NCBI RefSeq assembly: GCF_003207825.1
Contig: NZ_NKTY01000001.1
Span: 62,001 to 126,000, forward strand
Direction: 5' to 3'
Source: Komagataeibacter saccharivorans
GTDB lineage: Bacteria; Pseudomonadota; Alphaproteobacteria; Acetobacterales; Acetobacteraceae
DNA: 64,000 bases
Below the pieces are notes generated by a model that was given only the letters and a program-made list of their open reading frames with translations, ran no database searches and was not told the origin of the DNA. This document shows positions 9,222-18,077 of the stretch, in pieces (positions within the stretch are counted from its first letter, which is position 1; each line of letters begins with the position of its first letter). The position numbers and the translations under genes were made by a program.

Positions 9222-9541
9222 GCCTCGTCTCCTTCTGCTTCACCCGCTTCAGCGGCCTGCCCGTTAACATGGGCACGAAGTAGCTGGCTGGGGCGAAAGA
9301 CAAGAACGGAGCGGGGGAGAATCGGCACCTCCACGCCCGTTTTCGGATTACGACCCGTACGCTGTCCCTTCTGCCGGACAGAGAACGTGCCAAATCCGCT
9401 TATTTTCAAGCTGTCGCCGGCTTCAAGTGTCCGTGCCATCCGCTCCAGAATATCTTCCAGAATATCGGCGGATTCATGGCGGGACAGGCCGACCTGATCA
9501 TATATCTGTTCTGCCAGAGTGGCGCGCGTCACGGTGCTCAT
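9218..9541 (-). CDS. ihfA: Integration host factor subunit alpha
   Basis: DNA-bending histone-like protein, 107 residues, of the HU/IHF family. It begins with alpha-helical [18 protein letters not shown] and carries the beta-arm with RNPKTG (64-69), whose Pro66 inserts into DNA. The [10 protein letters not shown] segment (47-56) is diagnostic. The start is the ATG at 9541; a TTG six bases earlier is possible but unneeded. The C-terminal tail after residue 90 is Ala/Glu/Gly-rich and longer than in enterobacteria. It follows fabH after about 100 bases and overlaps the merR-like gene. Confidence 0.94.
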   Translation of the reverse strand: MSTVTRATLAEQIYDQVGLSRHESADILEDILERMARTLEAGDSLKISGFGTFSVRQKGQRTGRNPKTGVEVPILPRSVLVFRPSQLLRAHVNGQAAEAGEAEGDEA

Positions 9542-9641
9542 ACGCAAACGTTATGCATGCGCGCCACTATCGTCAATTGAATGTCGTGGGGGGATAGAGG
9601 CTTTTATCGACTATTCGTTGCAATTTTGCATCGAAATGACA

Positions 9642-10613
9642 TTATAGCCGCGCCAGCGCCGAACCCCATGTCAGACCACCGCCCAGCGCTTCCATCAGCA
9701 CAAGGTCGCCTTTCTGGATACGCCCGTCCCGCACGGCCTCGTTCAGGGCAAGCGGGATGGACGCAGCGGAGGTGTTCGCATGCCGGTCCACCGTAACCAC
9801 CACCCGTTCCGCGGGCAGGGCCAGCTTGCGGGCCACGCCATCGATAATGCGCAGGTTGGCCTGATGCGGCACCAGCCATTTGACATCCGCATGGGTCAGA
9901 TTGTTGGCGGCCAGCGCCTCATCAACCGAAGCGGACAGCTTGCCCACGGCATGCCGGAACACCTCGCGCCCCTGCATGCGCAGGTGGGCGGGCATGTCGT
10001 GCCTGCCGGTCGCTCCGTCTACATACAGCAGATCACCATACTGCCCATCGGAATGCAGATGTGTGGACAGGATGCCCGTGCCCTCATCTGCGTCTTGCGT
10101 CGCGGTCAGGAACACCGCACCGGCCCCGTCACCGAACAGCACGCAGGTGCCCCGGTCGGACCAGTCAAGAATACGTGAATAAACTTCGCTACCGATCACC
10201 AGCGCGGAACGGGCCTGTCCACTGCGGATCAGCGAATCGGCCATCGACAGCGCGTAGATGAAACCCGAGCACGCGGCGGCCAGATCGAATCCGAAGCCGG
10301 AGGTAGCACCCAGTTCCGCCTGCACACGTACCGCAGTGGAGGGAAAAGCCTGATCCGGCGTGCTGGTGGCGACGATTATGGCGTCAACATCGTCCGGCGT
10401 GGCGCCCGCGTAATCCAGCGCCTGCCGTGCGGCCTGCACCGCCATGGACACCGCCGTGTCCCCTTCGCCTGCAACATGACGCTGACCGATACCGGTGCGA
10501 CCGCGAATCCAGTCATCGGATGTATCGAGCCGGGAGGCCAGTTCATCGTTGGTAACGATCCGCTCAGGCAGATAACCGCCGAACCCGGACAGAAGCGAGC
10601 GTTTCGCCGTCAT
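9642..10613 (-). CDS. fabH: 3-oxoacyl-ACP synthase III (KAS III)
   Basis: Starts fatty-acid synthesis by condensing acetyl-CoA with malonyl-ACP. The 323-residue protein has the full Cys-His-Asn triad: Cys115 in AAACSGF, His250 in VPHQANLRI and Asn280 in HANTSAASIP, plus the C-terminal GGGLTWGS glycine loop. Length is normal. It lies directly after plsX, the usual pairing, so the acyl-phosphate branch for phospholipids and the entry to fatty-acid synthesis are made together. Confidence 0.97.
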   Translation of the reverse strand: MTAKRSLLSGFGGYLPERIVTNDELASRLDTSDDWIRGRTGIGQRHVAGEGDTAVSMAVQAARQALDYAGATPDDVDAIIVATSTPDQAFPSTAVRVQAELGATSGFGFDLAAACSGFIYALSMADSLIRSGQARSALVIGSEVYSRILDWSDRGTCVLFGDGAGAVFLTATQDADEGTGILSTHLHSDGQYGDLLYVDGATGRHDMPAHLRMQGREVFRHAVGKLSASVDEALAANNLTHADVKWLVPHQANLRIIDGVARKLALPAERVVVTVDRHANTSAASIPLALNEAVRDGRIQKGDLVLMEALGGGLTWGSALARL

Positions 10614-10696
10614 GCCTGTTTTTCCACCAATATCAACTCACATGCACAGGTGGGAACAGACATTGCGACCTGCCCGCCACACCGGATGCTACAGCG

Positions 10697-11788
10697 TCAG
10701 GATGCAGGAACCGCCTGCGGCTGATCGGGACTGGCCTTTACCGTGGTCAGGCTTCCCATACGGGCCAGCCGGTCACGGATGCCATCGTTAAAGCGGTGTG
10801 TGACCATGTCGATCGCCACGTCAACGGCTGCGGCGAAACCTTCCGCATCCGTGCCGCCATGCGACTTGACCACGACCCCGTTCAGACCCACGAAAACCGC
10901 GCCATTATAGCGCCGCGGATCAAGCCATTCCTTCATGCGTTCCAGACCGGGACGCACCAGAAGATAACCGATCCGGCCAAGGAGGCTGGACGTAAAGACC
11001 TGCCGCAAAAGGGTAAACGCCATTTTCAGCGCCCCTTCCCCGGTTTTCAGGGCCACATTGCCGGTAAAGCCGTCCGTCACCACCACATCGGTCGTGCCTG
11101 CGGTAATGTCGTGCCCTTCCACAAAACCGTGGAACTGTTTGGCCAGCGAACTGCCACGCAGCACTTCAGCGGCCTGACGCAGCCGTTCGTCGCCCTTCAG
11201 CTCCTCCGAGCCGACATTGAGCAGGCCGATCGTAGGGGCAGGAAGGCCAAGCACGGCCTTGGCGAAGGCTTCACCCATCACGGCGAATTCGACAAGGTTG
11301 CGCCAGTCGCAGGCGACATTGGCCCCGAGATCGAGCATCACCACATCGCCGCGCGTGGTGGGGCTTATGGCCGCCATCGCAGGGCGGGTGATACCGGGAA
11401 GGGTTTTGACCACGATCTTGGCCAGCGCCAGCATCGCCCCGCTATTGCCAGCGGATACGACACCCTGCGCCTCGCCCTGGGCTACGGCGTCCATGGCAAG
11501 CCGCATGGACGAATCGCGCACGCGCAATGCCGCCGTGGGTTTCATGTCCATGGAAATGGCCGAACCGGCCGGACGGATTGTACAGATGGCGGCCGCACGT
11601 GGGTAGCGGCTCAGAAGGCCGGTCAACTTTGCCTCATCCCCGACCAGAAGGATTCTGGCTGAAGGATGTCGGTCTGCCGCAATCGCCAGTCCGGCCACTA
11701 CAACTTCCGATCCGCCATCCCCGCCCATACCGTCCACGGCAAGGGTGTAGGACCCAGTCTCGGAAAAGGAGGAACCTGTCTCGCTCAT
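10697..11788 (-). CDS. plsX: Phosphate acyltransferase
   Basis: Makes acyl-phosphate from acyl-ACP for the PlsX/PlsY route to phosphatidic acid. The protein contains LAVDGMGGDGGSE (about 16-28) and the downstream family segments TNPTAALRVRDSS-like and NVGSEELKGDERLR. The start at 11788 (MSETGSS) gives 363 residues, close to the family length; a longer frame to 11866 adds 26 residues with no family counterpart. It lies between rpmF and fabH in the conserved order. Confidence 0.95.
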   Translation of the reverse strand: MSETGSSFSETGSYTLAVDGMGGDGGSEVVVAGLAIAADRHPSARILLVGDEAKLTGLLSRYPRAAAICTIRPAGSAISMDMKPTAALRVRDSSMRLAMDAVAQGEAQGVVSAGNSGAMLALAKIVVKTLPGITRPAMAAISPTTRGDVVMLDLGANVACDWRNLVEFAVMGEAFAKAVLGLPAPTIGLLNVGSEELKGDERLRQAAEVLRGSSLAKQFHGFVEGHDITAGTTDVVVTDGFTGNVALKTGEGALKMAFTLLRQVFTSSLLGRIGYLLVRPGLERMKEWLDPRRYNGAVFVGLNGVVVKSHGGTDAEGFAAAVDVAIDMVTHRFNDGIRDRLARMGSLTTVKASPDQPQAVPAS

Positions 11789-11954
11789 GCTCGTCTTGTG
11801 CCGGGTAAGAAAGAAACGCGCAAGATACGGGACAGACACATTGGAATGACCGTAACCCGCGCGCAACCCGGATGGGCGGCATCATGACCGCCCGCCGGCG
11901 TGATCCGCATGGATCGCGCCGTTACCGGGTAATGACGCCAGTGGCGCGTTCGTA

Positions 11955-12158
11955 TCAGGCGCGGACCGCCGTCTTCAGCGCCTTGCCTGCGGACGCGACT
12001 TCGCGGCCGTCATAATGTCCGCAGTGGCTGCAGACGTGGTGCGGACGCTTCAGTTCGCCGCAGTTCGAGCATTCCGCGTGCGCCGGAACAGTCAGCGCAG
12101 CATGGCTGCGACGCATGCCACGACGGGACGGCGAGGTTTTTCTCTTGGGTACAGCCAT
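11955..12158 (-). CDS. rpmF: 50S ribosomal protein L32
   Basis: A 67-residue basic protein starting [19 protein letters not shown], the L32 signature, with two cysteine pairs (CSNC and CSHC) that can form a zinc ribbon. It sits between the DUF177 gene and plsX, which is the usual position. Confidence 0.97.
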   Translation of the reverse strand: MAVPKRKTSPSRRGMRRSHAALTVPAHAECSNCGELKRPHHVCSHCGHYDGREVASAGKALKTAVRA

Positions 12159-12330
12159 GGGCCCGGGCCCCTCCGATCTGGATCACAACCGGCAGGCACA
12201 CCCTCGTGGCGTTACACCGGTCAGTTATCAATAATTGAGGGGGGCGCTCTAGCAGACCCTTAAGCCTTACGCAAGACATGATGCGCAGACAGTCTGCCGG
12301 GCGCCCCCCGCTTCTGCCCCTTCCTTTGCG

Positions 12331-12861
12331 TCAGTTCTGCTTTTTTTTCAACTCGGCCAGAGCCGAAAAAGGCTGCCTGCGCACGGTTTCTTCCGGCTCG
12401 CCTTCTTCAACGGCCATAAATTCCTCCGGAATCGCACTCCCCGGCTTGTGGGGATAGGGATCAAGGGCGAGAGAAAGTTCTTCCGTCGCCAGTTCACCCA
12501 GATCGATGCTGTCGCGCTCATAAGGGACTTCATCGACGGAAAAGGGGTCGATCTCGTCATCCTCACGGAAGCGTTCCGACGGAATGCAGCGCACGGTGAA
12601 CGATTCCGCCAGCACATCCTCGAACGGTTCCAGGCTTACGACGCATTCCTGGGTCACATGCGCGGTCAGCCAGCCTTCGGCCAGTACCTCCCCATCGCGC
12701 CCCGGCGCCAGCCGGTAGCGGCACGACAGGTTGCGCAGGGCCGGAATTCCCAGCCGTTTCGCCAGCCTGCGGCATTCATCATCCGAAGCCTCGATCACGG
12801 TTTCCATGCCGCGGACGGGGATGCGCCCCACGGCAACCGGGCGGGAAAATTCAGCATCCAT
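12331..12861 (-). CDS. DUF177 (YceD-like) protein
   Basis: A protein of about 176 residues of the DUF177/YceD family, which is found next to rpmF in most bacteria; in plants and some bacteria members take part in 23S rRNA accumulation. The start is placed at the ATG at 12861 (MDAEFSRPV), nine bases after a GGAG site; a longer frame to 12945 is Arg-rich and out of family. The central TAHVTQECVVSLEPF segment is the conserved part, and the C-terminus is acidic, ending in a Lys-rich tail. It is the first gene of the operon that runs left to the merR-like gene and is divergent from bamE. Confidence 0.9.
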   Translation of the reverse strand: MDAEFSRPVAVGRIPVRGMETVIEASDDECRRLAKRLGIPALRNLSCRYRLAPGRDGEVLAEGWLTAHVTQECVVSLEPFEDVLAESFTVRCIPSERFREDDEIDPFSVDEVPYERDSIDLGELATEELSLALDPYPHKPGSAIPEEFMAVEEGEPEETVRRQPFSALAELKKKQN

Positions 12862-13044
12862 GTGTCTTGCTCCTGCGCGTGTGTTCACGGGCCATGCCCG
12901 CATGCGGTGTGGGGGAAATATTGTCCTGCATCCGTGTTTTTCCACCGGCAGGGCGATCTGCGATTGACTTCATTTTCCCAATCGGGCACCGGAAGACGAA
13001 CCGCATCATGCGCCATGCCCTTATTGCAGGATATTTTCCCGACC

Positions 13045-13614
13045 ATGAGGTCACCCAAGGACAACCAGCCCCGCTCCCGTTCATTACGCCTGTTTTCATG
13101 CGCTGTCATCGGGGCTGGGATCGGACTGTCGGGCTGTGCGCTCTTCAAGCCGGGGGTCGTGCAGCGTGGTTCGCTGGTTGAAGCGGATGACTACAACAAG
13201 CTCAAGACCGGCGTCACCACGCGATCGGACGTGATGGATGCCCTTGGCTCCCCCACCGCCCATGCCACGTTTGATGACAATACCTGGGTCTATGCGTCCA
13301 TGACGCAGGTGCTGGCCCCCATCAGCTTTCCGCGCGTGCGCAGGCAGGACGCGGTGGTCCTGACCTTCGATCAGGACGGCATCCTGCGTAACCTGCGCGT
13401 GCTGCACAAAAATGACGCCCGTTACGTCAGCATGGCATCGGGGCGCACGCCAACGCCGGGCACCAAAATCAATATCATGCAGCAGATCCTGGGCAACGTG
13501 GGCCGCTACAACCCGCTAAGCCAGATGAGCAGCACCTATGGCGGCAGCACAGGCCCGATGAACAGCATGAATGGCGGTCCGGGCCATGGTGGTGCGGGCA
13601 ACAGCCTGCCCTGA
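13045..13614 (+). CDS. bamE: Outer membrane assembly lipoprotein BamE (SmpA/OmlA)
   Basis: Periplasmic lipoprotein of the outer-membrane beta-barrel assembly complex. An Arg-rich start and hydrophobic stretch end in the lipobox LSGC (Cys31). The SmpA/OmlA fold follows: TGVTTRSDVMDALGSPTA (about 53-70) and the WVYAS strand. The C-terminal 45 residues are rich in Gly, Ser, Asn and Met (about 145-189), beyond the usual fold. An in-frame ATG at 13015 is an alternative start; neither has a strong ribosome-binding site. It is divergent from the DUF177 gene, as is common in alphaproteobacteria. Confidence 0.9.
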   Translation: MRSPKDNQPRSRSLRLFSCAVIGAGIGLSGCALFKPGVVQRGSLVEADDYNKLKTGVTTRSDVMDALGSPTAHATFDDNTWVYASMTQVLAPISFPRVRRQDAVVLTFDQDGILRNLRVLHKNDARYVSMASGRTPTPGTKINIMQQILGNVGRYNPLSQMSSTYGGSTGPMNSMNGGPGHGGAGNSLP

Positions 13615-13634
13615 CGTAGCGACGCGCTGGCGGC

Positions 13635-15029
13635 CTATTCCGGCAGCACGATCCTGACCCGCGCCCCGCCCAACGGGCCTGCTTCCAGCCCGATATGCCC
13701 ACCATGGGCGTGAATGATGTCACGCGCGATGGCAAGACCGAGGCCCGTTCCGCCCTCCTCCCCGCTTTCAAAGGGACGGAATACGCTTTCGCGCCGGGAT
13801 TCCTCCACCCCGCAGCCATCATCATCGACATACAGGACAACCTGCCTGCGCCCGCGTTCGGCCGACAGTTCGATGCGGTCTGCGTGCCTGCGCGCGTTTT
13901 CGATCACATTGCTCAATACACGCCGCAGAGCGTTACTGCGCCCCGTGATGGTCAGTTCCGATGGCCTGACCGCGCGGATGGCGACATGCGCGCCCACACG
14001 GCGCATGGCGGTCACGATCTCCTCGAACATGTCCTCAACACGGATGACGGTGGGGATTTCCGCCCCCTCCCCCCGCGCGAAGGACAGGTAGCCTTCGATC
14101 ATGTGTTCCATTTCCACGATATCGCCAATCATGTCGGCAATATCGGGCTGAAGGCTCTCCGCCCGGACCATGCCCGTACGTGGGAACATGGCCAGTGAGA
14201 GTCGCAGGCGTGTAAGCGGCGTGCGCAGGTCATGCGACACGCCCGCCAGAACGGTCGTGCGCTGTTCCACAAAGCGGTTGATCCGGTCACGCATACGATT
14301 GAAGGAAATGGCGGCCTTGCGGATTTCCTGCGCGCCATCGGGCACGATGGGCACCGTATCCCGCCCCAGCCCGAACAGTTCAGCCGCCCGGGCCAGCCGC
14401 CTTATGGCGCGGACCTGATTACGCATGAATACCGCCGCGATCAGGAACAGCAGCAGCGCACTGCCTGATGCCCACGCCACGAACAGCCATACCGGCGCCA
14501 CGTCCAGCCTTTTACGCGGAGCCACGACCTGCAGCACGCCTTCGGGCAGTTGCACAAGAATTACCAGACGCCGATGGGGCTGCTTCCAGTCCACAAAAGT
14601 CGGCCAGCGCACTGTGCCGCGCAGGTCACGCACCAGATCGTCGTCAATCGGCCCCAGGACGTGGTTGGTGCCGCTTCGTTGCAGGCTTTCGCCTTCACGC
14701 AACGTCATGATCAGGCCCGCGCGCCTGCCCACGTCATCAAGAATCCACCGCCGGTCGGCAGGCGACGGATAGCGTTCGAGCATGTCCAGTGTCAGTGAAA
14801 TGGTGGTCGCCATGTCCCCTGACAGGCGGCGCGAGACGATCTGCAGATAATTGCCGTAAAACAGTTCCAGCGAGATACCCTGCGTCACCAGCAGCGGGAT
14901 GAAGCCGATCAGCAGCATGCGCCCCAGCAGGGAACGCGGCAGAATACGCCGGACCAGACGTTCATGCAGCCTGCGCCACCGGCCGGGCGGGGGCGTATTC
15001 TCGGTGCTGTGGGGGAACTCCATGCCCAT
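13635..15029 (-). CDS. EnvZ-like membrane sensor histidine kinase
   Basis: A 464-residue two-component sensor. Two membrane segments (about 38-58 and 180-203) flank a periplasmic domain of about 120 residues. HAMP occupies about 204-255. The phosphoacceptor His266 lies in GVSHDLRTPLTRLRL, and the ATPase domain has NVIENARRH, DDGCGVE and GTGLGLAI. The start is the ATG at 15029, nine bases after GGAG; a TTG at 15050 would fall inside the rpsU terminator. No response regulator is adjacent. The nearest, the OmpR-type protein at 17271-18008, is three kilobases away on the other strand and is a plausible but unproven partner. Confidence 0.92.
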   Translation of the reverse strand: MGMEFPHSTENTPPPGRWRRLHERLVRRILPRSLLGRMLLIGFIPLLVTQGISLELFYGNYLQIVSRRLSGDMATTISLTLDMLERYPSPADRRWILDDVGRRAGLIMTLREGESLQRSGTNHVLGPIDDDLVRDLRGTVRWPTFVDWKQPHRRLVILVQLPEGVLQVVAPRKRLDVAPVWLFVAWASGSALLLFLIAAVFMRNQVRAIRRLARAAELFGLGRDTVPIVPDGAQEIRKAAISFNRMRDRINRFVEQRTTVLAGVSHDLRTPLTRLRLSLAMFPRTGMVRAESLQPDIADMIGDIVEMEHMIEGYLSFARGEGAEIPTVIRVEDMFEEIVTAMRRVGAHVAIRAVRPSELTITGRSNALRRVLSNVIENARRHADRIELSAERGRRQVVLYVDDDGCGVEESRRESVFRPFESGEEGGTGLGLAIARDIIHAHGGHIGLEAGPLGGARVRIVLPE

Positions 15030-15045
15030 GGCTGTACTCTCCGGA

Positions 15046-15085
15046 CACAAAAAAACCGGCTCCTTTGCGGAAGCCGGCTTTTTGG
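15046..15085 (-). terminator. Intrinsic terminator of rpsU
   Basis: On the minus strand a GC-rich stem GCCGGCTTCC...GGAGCCGG is followed by seven Ts, about 35 bases past the rpsU stop codon. It separates rpsU from the EnvZ-like kinase gene. Confidence 0.9.
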
Positions 15086-15118
15086 CGGGTCAGACCCGAA
15101 TCCCGATAACGGTCAGGC

Positions 15119-15322
15119 TTAGAAGCCTTCACGCTCCAGACGCTTGCGCTCCATCTTGCGGGCGCGACGCACGGCTTCAGCAGCCTCACGCGCCTTGCGC
15201 TCGGATGGCTTTTCGTAATGACGGCGCAGCTTCATTTCGCGGAAGATGCCTTCACGCTGCATTTTTTTCTTGAGGGCCTTGAGGGCCTGATCAACATTGT
15301 TGTCACGAACGAGAACCTGCAC
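15119..15322 (-). CDS. rpsU: 30S ribosomal protein S21
   Basis: A 67-residue, strongly basic protein: [20 protein letters not shown], then [13 protein letters not shown], then a long Arg/Lys/Ala helix ending in RLEREGF. The start is GTG at 15322, because no in-frame ATG lies at the right place and GGAG is found 11 bases upstream; an upstream frame to 15433 has no family similarity. It is a monocistronic unit with its own terminator, divergent from def. Confidence 0.95.
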   Translation of the reverse strand: MQVLVRDNNVDQALKALKKKMQREGIFREMKLRRHYEKPSERKAREAAEAVRRARKMERKRLEREGF

Positions 15323-15561
15323 TGGGTCATCAACTCCTGATCGGCCATCCGGTATGGGCGGCGCATGAAACTGAAACTTGGGGAACATCCGCCCGAGGCT
15401 ATTCCCTTCGTGCGATTCCCAAACGGGCCGCACCTATATCACACTCACTTCCCGCAACACAAATCATTCCCGCACGCGACGGCAATGAATTTCACGCTCC
15501 GTTTTGGGCGGGAAGGCTGTCATACACATCCGGTCATAAACATCAAAGGCGTTACCCCGTC

Positions 15562-16092
15562 ATGACGCTGCTCAAGATCGCCCGTATGGGCCATCCCGTT
15601 CTGCTCCAGCACGCACAGCCCGTGCCTGTCCCGTCCTCCCCCGCCATCCGCACGCTGGTGGCGGACATGATCGACACCATGCTGGATGCGGGCGGCGTGG
15701 GACTGGCCGCCCCGCAGGTCCATCACAGCCTGCGCCTGTTCGTGTATCACCTGCCCGCCAGCCGCGCGACCGGGCCGGATGAAACGCCGCTGCCGCCTTC
15801 CGCCCTGATCAATCCGGTGCTGGAGCCGGTGGACGATGAAATGGTGGACCGGATGGAGGGCTGCCTGTCCATTCCGGGCCTGCGGGGGTGGGTGCCGCGC
15901 TACCAGCGCATCGCCTATCGCGGGCTGGATGCGGACGGGCAGGAAATTCATGGCATTGCATCGGGCTTTTTGGCCAATGTATTCCAGCATGAATATGATC
16001 ATCTGAATGGTATCCTGTACCCCATGCGCATGACCGACCTGGGCCGGATGGGATTCGATACGGAAATGACGCGTTACGGAGAACCCGCATGA
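15562..16092 (+). CDS. def: Peptide deformylase
   Basis: Metalloenzyme that removes the formyl group from new proteins. The three diagnostic motifs are present: GVGLAAPQ (45-52), EGCLSIPG with metal ligand Cys101, and HEYDHLNG with His143, Glu144 and His147. At 176 residues the length is normal. It overlaps the following coq9-like gene by four bases (ATGA). In most genomes def pairs with fmt; here it begins a def-coq9-petP-petR unit. Confidence 0.96.
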   Translation: MTLLKIARMGHPVLLQHAQPVPVPSSPAIRTLVADMIDTMLDAGGVGLAAPQVHHSLRLFVYHLPASRATGPDETPLPPSALINPVLEPVDDEMVDRMEGCLSIPGLRGWVPRYQRIAYRGLDADGQEIHGIASGFLANVFQHEYDHLNGILYPMRMTDLGRMGFDTEMTRYGEPA

Positions 16093-16712
16093 ATTTTTCA
16101 GTCCTGCTCGCCGCCGCAACGTCGTCGCTGGTGCCGCCCGACCTCCCCCACTCACCGCAAAGTGATGCGCTGCTGCGCCGGTTTCTGGCGGACCCGCGCG
16201 CGGGCAGCCAGCCATGGACCATCACCCTGCTGAAACAGTGCGTGGATGAAAACGCGGATATCCTTTTCCCCGATGGCATGGCGCAGGTGGCCGAAGCCTG
16301 TTTCGACATGATGGACCGGGAAATGCTGGCGGCCACCAACAGCTTCCGCAGCCGCAAGATCAGCCGGCGGGTGCGTGCGGCCATCATGTTCCGGCTGGAA
16401 CACGCAGCCCCGCACCGCGCCGCCATACGGCAGGCTCTGGCCACACTGCTGGTCCCCACGCATGGCCGTATCCTTGCGCGGACACTGGGGCGAAGCGTGA
16501 ACGCGATATGGCAGGCAGCGGGCGATACATCCACCGGCTTCACATATGTGACCAAACGCATCACGCTCAGCGGTGTCTATATCTCCACGCTCCTGTTCTG
16601 GCTTACGCGCGGAGGCAATCCGGCTTCGGTTGAGGCATTCCTCGACCGTCGCCTGGCCGAGGTCGGACGTATCACACGCCTGCGCAACCGCCTGACCGGT
16701 CGCATCGCCTGA
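16089..16712 (+). CDS. COQ9-family protein
   Basis: A 207-residue protein resembling the COQ9 family, a TetR-like fold that binds lipids and assists ubiquinone hydroxylation. Visible family traits are the helix-rich middle with VRAAIMFRLEH (about 97-107), the HRAAIRQALA segment, and NAIWQAAGDTSTGFTYVTKR (about 138-157), including the Trp-containing stretch. It overlaps def by four bases and precedes petP by 13 bases. A role in ubiquinone metabolism would fit a neighbouring regulator pair linked to respiratory genes. Confidence 0.85.
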   Translation: MNFSVLLAAATSSLVPPDLPHSPQSDALLRRFLADPRAGSQPWTITLLKQCVDENADILFPDGMAQVAEACFDMMDREMLAATNSFRSRKISRRVRAAIMFRLEHAAPHRAAIRQALATLLVPTHGRILARTLGRSVNAIWQAAGDTSTGFTYVTKRITLSGVYISTLLFWLTRGGNPASVEAFLDRRLAEVGRITRLRNRLTGRIA

Positions 16713-16725
16713 ACCGGTTCCTGAC

Positions 16726-17274
16726 GTGACGGCGCCTTCCCGCCCGCCATCCCCTACCCGTCCCACGCAGGCGGGTGCGGGGGTGGAACTCCTGTTCCTG
16801 CGTGATGAGGACATGCGGCAGGCACAGGACCTGCTGATGGTGGCCTGCCGCGCCTTTACAGGGGTGATCGATTCGGCCCTGCAGGAATACGGGCTGGGAC
16901 ATGCGCATCACCGCATCATGCAGGCCGTGGCGCTCCAACCGGGCATAGCCGTGGGCGCGTTGCTGGACGTTCTGGGCATTACCAAACAGAGCATGAGTCG
17001 CGCGCTGGGCGAACTTCTGGCCATGGGCGCGCTGCGGCAGGAAACCGCGCCGGAGGACAGGCGCAAACGCAGGCTTTACCTCAGCCCGCATGGGGCGGAG
17101 ATTGAAAGCCACCTGTTTTCCCTGCAGCGTGAAGTGCTGTTACGCGTATACCGCAAGGCGGGTGGCAAGGCGGTTGATGGCTTTCGCCGTGTCATGCGTG
17201 GCCTGATAGACGAATCGGATATGCCCGGCGTATCCACCGATTCCTTTTCTTCTCCCGACCGGAGTTCCCGATGA
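16726..17274 (+). CDS. petP: MarR-family regulator (PetP-like)
   Basis: A 182-residue MarR-type winged-helix regulator. The helix-turn-helix reads IAVGALLDVLGITKQSMSRA (about 78-97), then the wing ETAPEDRRKRRLYLS (about 105-119). It starts with GTG at 16726 and overlaps the response regulator by four bases. In Rhodobacter capsulatus petP and petR form such a pair upstream of the cytochrome bc1 genes; the assignment here is by gene pairing, and no cytochrome genes follow in this window. Confidence 0.8.
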   Translation: MTAPSRPPSPTRPTQAGAGVELLFLRDEDMRQAQDLLMVACRAFTGVIDSALQEYGLGHAHHRIMQAVALQPGIAVGALLDVLGITKQSMSRALGELLAMGALRQETAPEDRRKRRLYLSPHGAEIESHLFSLQREVLLRVYRKAGGKAVDGFRRVMRGLIDESDMPGVSTDSFSSPDRSSR

Positions 17275-18008
17275 TCCAGACAGCGTGCGACACATCCCTG
17301 CCCCATGACAGCATGATCGTGGATGCGCACGTGGTGGTGGTTGATGATGATCCACGTCTGCGTCGCCTGCTGCAACGGTATCTGAGCGAACAGGGGTTTC
17401 GTGTCAGCGCCGCCTCCTCCGCGCAGGAAGCGCGGCAGGTTCTGGGCTTCATGCAGCCTGACGCGCTTGTACTCGACATCACCATGCCGGGGGAAAACGG
17501 GCTGGAACTGACGCGCGAACTGCGGCGCGAGAATCTGGATTTCCCCATCCTGCTGCTGACCGCGCGTGGTGAACCGGAAGACAGGATCATCGGGCTGGAA
17601 GCAGGCGCTGATGATTATCTGGCCAAACCGTTCGAGCCGCGTGAACTGCTGCTGCGGCTGAAGGCGCATCTGCGCCGTTTCGTGCCGCCCGCACCCAGCA
17701 GCAACCTGCGTATCGTGCGGCTGGGGGATCTGGAATTCGATCCGGTGCGTGGCCTATTATCCAGTGCGGGCAATGTCGTCCATCTGACGGGCGGCGAATC
17801 GGCATTACTGTCCGTTCTGGCGCGGCACCCGAACGAGATCCTGTCCCGCACGGACATCGCCACAACGCTGGACATGGAAGAAATTGGCGAACGCGCCGTG
17901 GACGTGCAGGTGACGCGGCTGCGTCGCCGGATCGAACCCGACCCGCGCGAACCCCGCTTCCTGCAGACAGTCCGGGGCAAGGGCTACGTCCTGAAGCCCG
18001 GCCTGTAA
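17271..18008 (+). CDS. petR: OmpR-family response regulator (PetR-like)
   Basis: A 245-residue response regulator. The receiver domain (about 20-135) has the acidic pair in VVDDDPRLRR, the phosphoacceptor Asp69 in LVLDITMPG and the conserved Lys in YLAKPFEPRE. The C-terminal winged helix (about 148-243) ends VRGKGYVLKPG, typical of OmpR/PhoB proteins. It is translationally coupled to petP. A cognate kinase is not adjacent; the EnvZ-like kinase at 13635-15029 is a candidate. Confidence 0.9.
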   Translation: MIQTACDTSLPHDSMIVDAHVVVVDDDPRLRRLLQRYLSEQGFRVSAASSAQEARQVLGFMQPDALVLDITMPGENGLELTRELRRENLDFPILLLTARGEPEDRIIGLEAGADDYLAKPFEPRELLLRLKAHLRRFVPPAPSSNLRIVRLGDLEFDPVRGLLSSAGNVVHLTGGESALLSVLARHPNEILSRTDIATTLDMEEIGERAVDVQVTRLRRRIEPDPREPRFLQTVRGKGYVLKPGL

Positions 18009-18014
18009 AAACAC

Positions 18015-18049
18015 AACGGGCTGGCACGGTATTCCGTGCCAGCCCGTTT
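18015..18049. terminator. Bidirectional terminator between petR and leuB
   Basis: A perfect 15-bp stem (AACGGGCTGGCACGG and complement) with a TATT loop lies between the convergent ends of petR and leuB. It is followed by TTTCATTT on the plus strand and by TTGTGTTTTT on the minus strand, so it can serve both genes. Confidence 0.93.
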
Positions 18050-18077
18050 CATTTCCACCTTGTGGCAGGAAGCTGTG

